A DNA stretch of 64,000 nt from Penelope pileata (taxonomy: Eukaryota > Chordata > Aves > Galliformes > Cracidae), in assembly GCA_013396635.1 (NCBI GenBank), contig WBMW01001608.1:461483-525482 (forward strand), written 5' to 3'. The translations under genes and the position numbers were made by a program. Numbering within the stretch: position 1 is the stretch's first letter; each line of letters opens with the position of its first letter. Shown here piece after piece: positions 59,501 through 64,000 of the stretch. The notes under the pieces are model-generated. The model was not told where the DNA came from and searched no databases. It saw nothing but the letters and a program-made list of their open reading frames with translations.

Positions 59501-62500
59501 CCATTTTATACTCCTGGTTTCTAAATCTGCCTTGTATAATACTGTTTTTTTATTTCTTTTGGTGATATGAACATAAAGGCATTAGTAAATCTTGTATTGT
59601 TAATGTTTTTACAATAAATGAGTTATTCCCTCAAAAAGTACTGCCTTTCTACAGTATCATTCTGTTCATGTCCTTCCATTTTGGCCGCATCTTCTTTTTC
59701 ATGAATTTTCTGAATGTTACCTGTATAGTGTTTTCATCCTGCATTTACCATGTGAGACATGTAAAATGTTTGTCCATAACTAACGCTAATTTATTGATCA
59801 GAAAAACAATGCTAATCAATATCTTTTGTCGCTATCAGTACTTTCTGTTTTGAGAACATGCGTGAACCCTTGGGAGCATTTCATCGTTGATATCTCTTCA
59901 GTTTAATTTTCGTTTTATTCTGCAGATATTTTGTAACTCAATGTTAGTTGCTATCTCTAATCCTTCTGTCACCAGATATAAATTTTGATTGACAATTTTA
60001 GATAAAGTCAGATAATACTATACTTGGGGGGGAAAGTCTTCATATTGTGTTTTTAATTCCACTGAACCCAGCAGAGTTAAATGTATTTTGGATGCACAGG
60101 GAAGAATTAATGATTGGAAGATACAGAGTTGGTAAATTATTTATTCTGGCCCTGAGGAAGCTGAAAAGCTGAGTGAAAGACTAATAAATCATTTGTGGTA
60201 GTGCTGGTTGTCACTTCCAATTATTTTAGACGGTTTTGTGATAAACTGCAGCACCTGCTAGATATCCGTGCACCATCCCTTGATGCTTGCAGTGCAGCTT
60301 GTTCAGTCGATTATCAAAGGCAAATTTGTCTAAAGTTTCCTCAGGTTGGAAAGAGAATTACTTCTCTCAGTCACCCCTTCCCCCATTTTCTAAGTTCCTT
60401 TTTTCATTGCATGCATCAAATAGGTAAAACCTCTGATGTATATATAGAGCTCTATTTACATAATGTACACTCAGGTATGTTTGATTGAACCACTGAGAGA
60501 CAGGATGAGGAGTGACGAGTCTCTGCGAGTGTAAACGTAACCTTGAAAGGCTGTCTTCCTTTCAACTTTCTGGAGATCAGCAGTTTCTGTGGTGGGTATA
60601 AGATCTTGTATTCATTTTCCAGTTTTGAGGATTATGCTGGAACTGGTGCTGGAGTTGCAGAGGGGACTGGCTTGAATATCAGTTGACTTTGTCACCTGTT
60701 AAACTTTTTCTACCACTTTCGGAAAGTCTTCGCTTTGAAAATTCCGATTACATATACAGAGGCCCTGCTGCTCTATAGCATGCAACACTTGAATAAATAA
60801 AGATTAAGGCAGAGAAAAGTAGTTGGAGGACTATAAAGAAGATTTAGAAAGGGTAAAAGAGCGACTTTCTAGAGGGAGCAAAATGTTAGAAAGATAAAGG
60901 TTATTTATAGAGAAAGATTGAAAGTTAAATGAATGGTGAAGGAAGAAAGAGCTGGAATACATTAATGGAAGGCAGTTGTTTCTTTATGCAACTTCATCGA
61001 GGCATTATCTCATTTAGTTGCATTTTGACCAATTTTTTTTCTTTCTGAGACAGAAGAACCAGGCCTACCCTAAAAATACTTGTCTTTCTAAACTGAAAAA
61101 ATAGTAAAACATGGTACATATGCATTACTTGTAAGTTTCTAAATTTATGGTGTCATAAAAGGAGAGAAAATAAGAAAGAAAAGATGTTCAGAGAGCTGAG
61201 TTCAAAGTTCTCTTTGTGTCCTCCAAAGGAGGGTCAGGAGAGAGCTCCTGGTTGTGCAGGCACTTATACCATGTTTCTGCTCACCTTGGGGAAAGGACTA
61301 CTAAAATTTTAAAATTGTGTTTCTTTGGTTTTTGGCTAAAAAATCTTGAACAATTACGGTGCCTCAAGTAGTCAGTTTAAAGCTTTTGAGATTCTCTTCC
61401 ATGTCTCTGCTGTTATACAGGTGCGTGTTATACACAGTGCTGAAAGACTTGCTAGTAAATGTTGAAAGCTGTCACTTAACAGGTACACAGTAAGTTTTCA
61501 TTATATTTTCATTTTCTTCCTAACCTAATCCACTTAAATAGTATTGAATTATAAACACTCTAGGTCATTACAGCCTACACATCTAATCATTGAAAGGTGT
61601 AAAAAAAACAGAACAAAAAAAAAATTGAAATTTTTTTTTGTTTGTTTCCATTTTTCCATTAGTGGGACCCAGCTGGGGTTTTAAGTGAAACACTTTTCTT
61701 AGGAAGTGATGATATTTTTGCTCCAGATAACTAGTTCAACACGAATCAGAGCAGTGACTGTGCTGACTAAAATATGAATTAAACGCGTTATTTTCTTGTT
61801 CTAAGTTTTGTTCACATGGAAACTATAGTTTTTGGTTTTTTTTCCACTGTCCTTGCTGTTTTCAGGGAATGAGCCAGATGGAAATACCAAGCCCAATCAT
61901 CTTACTTCCCCAGATGACTTCAGTATAGAGAGATCTGCAGAATTTCAGCTCTAGATCTGTGAACTTTAAGAAACCTCTATGAATTCATCTGTTTAAGTTC
62001 CAGAAAGTAGACACCAGCTGCCAGAAGAACATACTAAGTTCTTTCAAGAAGTTTTTGTTCAATTGTTTGGGGTGGCAGGATTTTTTGCTCAGTTTCCTGG
62101 AAGGTTTTTTTTACTGTATCAGTGTAAATAATTGCAACCTATGATGGTAATGTAGAATGGACAGGCCATAAGAGCTAATCTGTATTACTGTAATTGTGTG
62201 ATTATTAGGGGGACTGTTTATATAAACATGATATTTCTGATAATGCCGCAGAAATCAGTGGATTTTTTTTGTCTGTGCCTTGAATCAGATATTTAAGCAT
62301 CTTAAATTAAAAAGATCTGGCTTTTAATCACTGAATTTTTGCTTCTTTATGTTGTCAAAGTAAGGTAGTGTCCTCTGCAAATGTTGATTTACAAATAAAT
62401 ATATTTTTACTTTAGTATTTTTATATTTTTTTATTGCTAAGCAAGTACATTGTGCATTTTTCTGAGAAATTACAGAATTCATAGTGTACCAAAATAGTAG

Positions 62501-64000
62501 CTTTATAATTTTACAAGAAAATGGAAGACCAGTTCATTTACTTTAGGACCTTTAAAAATCATTATTTGTGTCCATTTCACATATTGACAGTGTATTTAGT
62601 GTGCAAAGATAACAATATGTGATTTTTCTTAGGGTAATTTAATTTATAGGGTAAGTATGCTGAATATATGTTAAAAGGGGAAAGAAAAATTTTGAAATGA
62701 AAATTATTTTATGAGATACTGCTAATAAACTGAACTGTTCAGTGTATCCTAAATAACTGGTGATTTTTGTCTTCAGATAAAATGCTTATTCATATTCAGT
62801 GTTTATTCTTTTTGCTTTTCCAATTGTTTTAAAACTTCGAAAGTTACTGTACTTACTCCTTTGAAAAATCTGGAAAAATTACCTATAGGTATGATATCTT
62901 AGCACCTACCTGAGAGCCAATTGCAGTGTGAGAAGCTGGGTAAGCCCAAGAGCAAGCGATTTACAAATTTCCACCCACTTTTTTCTTTATGCCTTTAGTA
63001 GTGAGGCCTTTATAAAATAACATGGCAGCTGCAGTGACTGAAGCAAGACATGCTTCTTACCTTGTATCTTTTCTCCAGCTTGTTTGAGGAAGCATGCTTA
63101 GGAAGAAGCTTAAGATGAGTCTGTGACTGTGTTTCCCATGTATCCTCTTCTGCATTCTGGAGACTTGTAGCTTTTGGGTGAGCAGAAGCAGAGATGATGT
63201 CTTTCCAAGCAGTTTTCAGCTGGTTTTTGTTTGTTTGTTTTTTGTTTTTTCCTTCCCTGCTCTCCTCTAAAATGGGTTGTCATTATTTCAATTTTAAGTT
63301 TTAAGCATATTTTAGACAATCTGATTTAACTTAAATGTATATATATCTATACAAAGGCACTTGGCTTTTTGACTTGGGGAAAAGGAAAGATGGTCCAAGG
63401 GTATTTGAGCTTCCTTAAATGGGAAAAGAAATGGAAGGAAATCTTTCACAGTATTTGACATCTTCATAACAATGTTTTCTACAGGATACACTGACAGCAA
63501 ATTCCACCATGTAAGTAAAACAGTTGTTATTCACTGTTAAAAAGTAAGAAGAATACACTGCATATTTAACTTTTCAGAATGATTTTGAGTAACGAGTTAC
63601 GGAAAACAAAAGAAGACAACTGAATTGAGGAAAAAATAAGGTTAAACCTTCTCTTCTAAATCAGACCACATTTTAGATCTGTCTCGTCTTTGTCATTTAA
63701 AGATTTCCACAAAGCATAGCAAAGGTATTTGCCAGTGGAAGGTGGTACTTGCGTAAAGTAGATGACTAGGCTTTTAGAGCTGGTTTCTTGTGGAATGGCA
63801 GTGCAAAATGAATGGTGTAAAAAGTGGGTAAAACTGCCTCTGATAGTATGAAAGACAGTAGGAACTTGGTGGCTGTTGGCAGATCAATGCAGTACTCCAG
63901 TGGACTGGGGTCTTGCCTCTCCGCAGAGCTTCAGTGCTGTCTTCTCTACAGCATTGCTGAGGGATGCTGTAGTGGTGCGCTTAGTGCTGTGTTCTGTCTT
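56581..64000 (+). other. Putative intron, distal part; no confirmed exon
   Basis: AT-rich sequence keeps the plus-strand T and G excess (62,101-62,160: T23 A19 G13 C5). No recognised repeat family or RNA gene was seen. Exon-like islands at 57,347-57,458 and 63,485-63,510 are discussed in the findings. Simple GTTT- and T-rich runs occur near 56,650 and 63,222. The window ends without a recognisable coding exon. Confidence 0.5.

Noticed and set aside
1..64000. CRISPR arrays, operons, endogenous retrovirus genes, rRNA or other RNA genes
   Set aside because: No regularly spaced direct repeats, operon-like gene strings, retroviral LTR or protein motifs, or recognisable RNA genes were seen on either strand.

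Overview
The window looks like avian, most likely galliform (chicken or a close relative), nuclear DNA. The evidence is the repeat content. There are four fragments of the CR1 LINE, the main bird retrotransposon (one of them present twice through an apparent assembly error). There are also four copies of a mariner element resembling the chicken Galluhop/Mariner1_GG family. Base composition is AT-rich except for one sharp CpG island. No prokaryotic, viral or organellar gene is visible, and no complete protein-coding gene can be read. Apart from the repeat-derived frames, the open frames are short and unrecognised.

Layout. Positions 1-16,060 are AT-rich sequence with no recognised gene. They hold a (GAGAAA)n polypurine tract (3,871-4,018), an A15(GA)9 tract (4,966-4,998) and a 194-bp near-perfect palindromic MITE with a TAA target duplication (11,710-11,903). 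Positions 16,105-16,700 are a CpG island with ETS-, CCAAT-, GC-box- and NRF1-like motifs and a plausible splice donor at 16,651. This is the only clear gene landmark and is probably the promoter and first exon of a plus-strand gene. From about 16.7 kb to the end the sequence looks like one long first intron. In a small hand count of three lines the plus strand there has T>A and G>C (72 T, 48 A, 40 G, 20 C), as expected of transcribed DNA. Three lines counted upstream do not show this (65 A, 47 T, 34 G, 34 C). The gene cannot be named from this window. Four short exon-like islands with good splice sites (43,999; 49,206; 57,347; 63,485) are reported as unproven candidates.

Repeats in the putative intron. 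CR1 fragments lie at 23.3 kb, 29.5-30.1 kb, 48.6 kb and 53.4-53.8 kb. Three mariner copies of about 535 bp (24.6/26.3 kb split copy, 42.7 kb, 54.8 kb) share one internal deletion that joins the N-terminal helix-turn-helix region to the extreme C-terminus, so they form a non-autonomous family. A fourth copy (55.8-56.6 kb) keeps the N-terminal half of a frameshifted transposase, including the first catalytic Asp.

Assembly. Positions 23,121-24,287 are repeated without visible difference at 24,778-25,944, next to a 99-N gap and two single N characters. The split mariner is restored to the normal family length if the two central contigs are exchanged. The apparent segmental duplication is therefore most likely a contig-order error. 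I found no convincing undescribed biological system. The items most worth following up are the contig order, the mariner MITE family, the palindromic element and the candidate exons.
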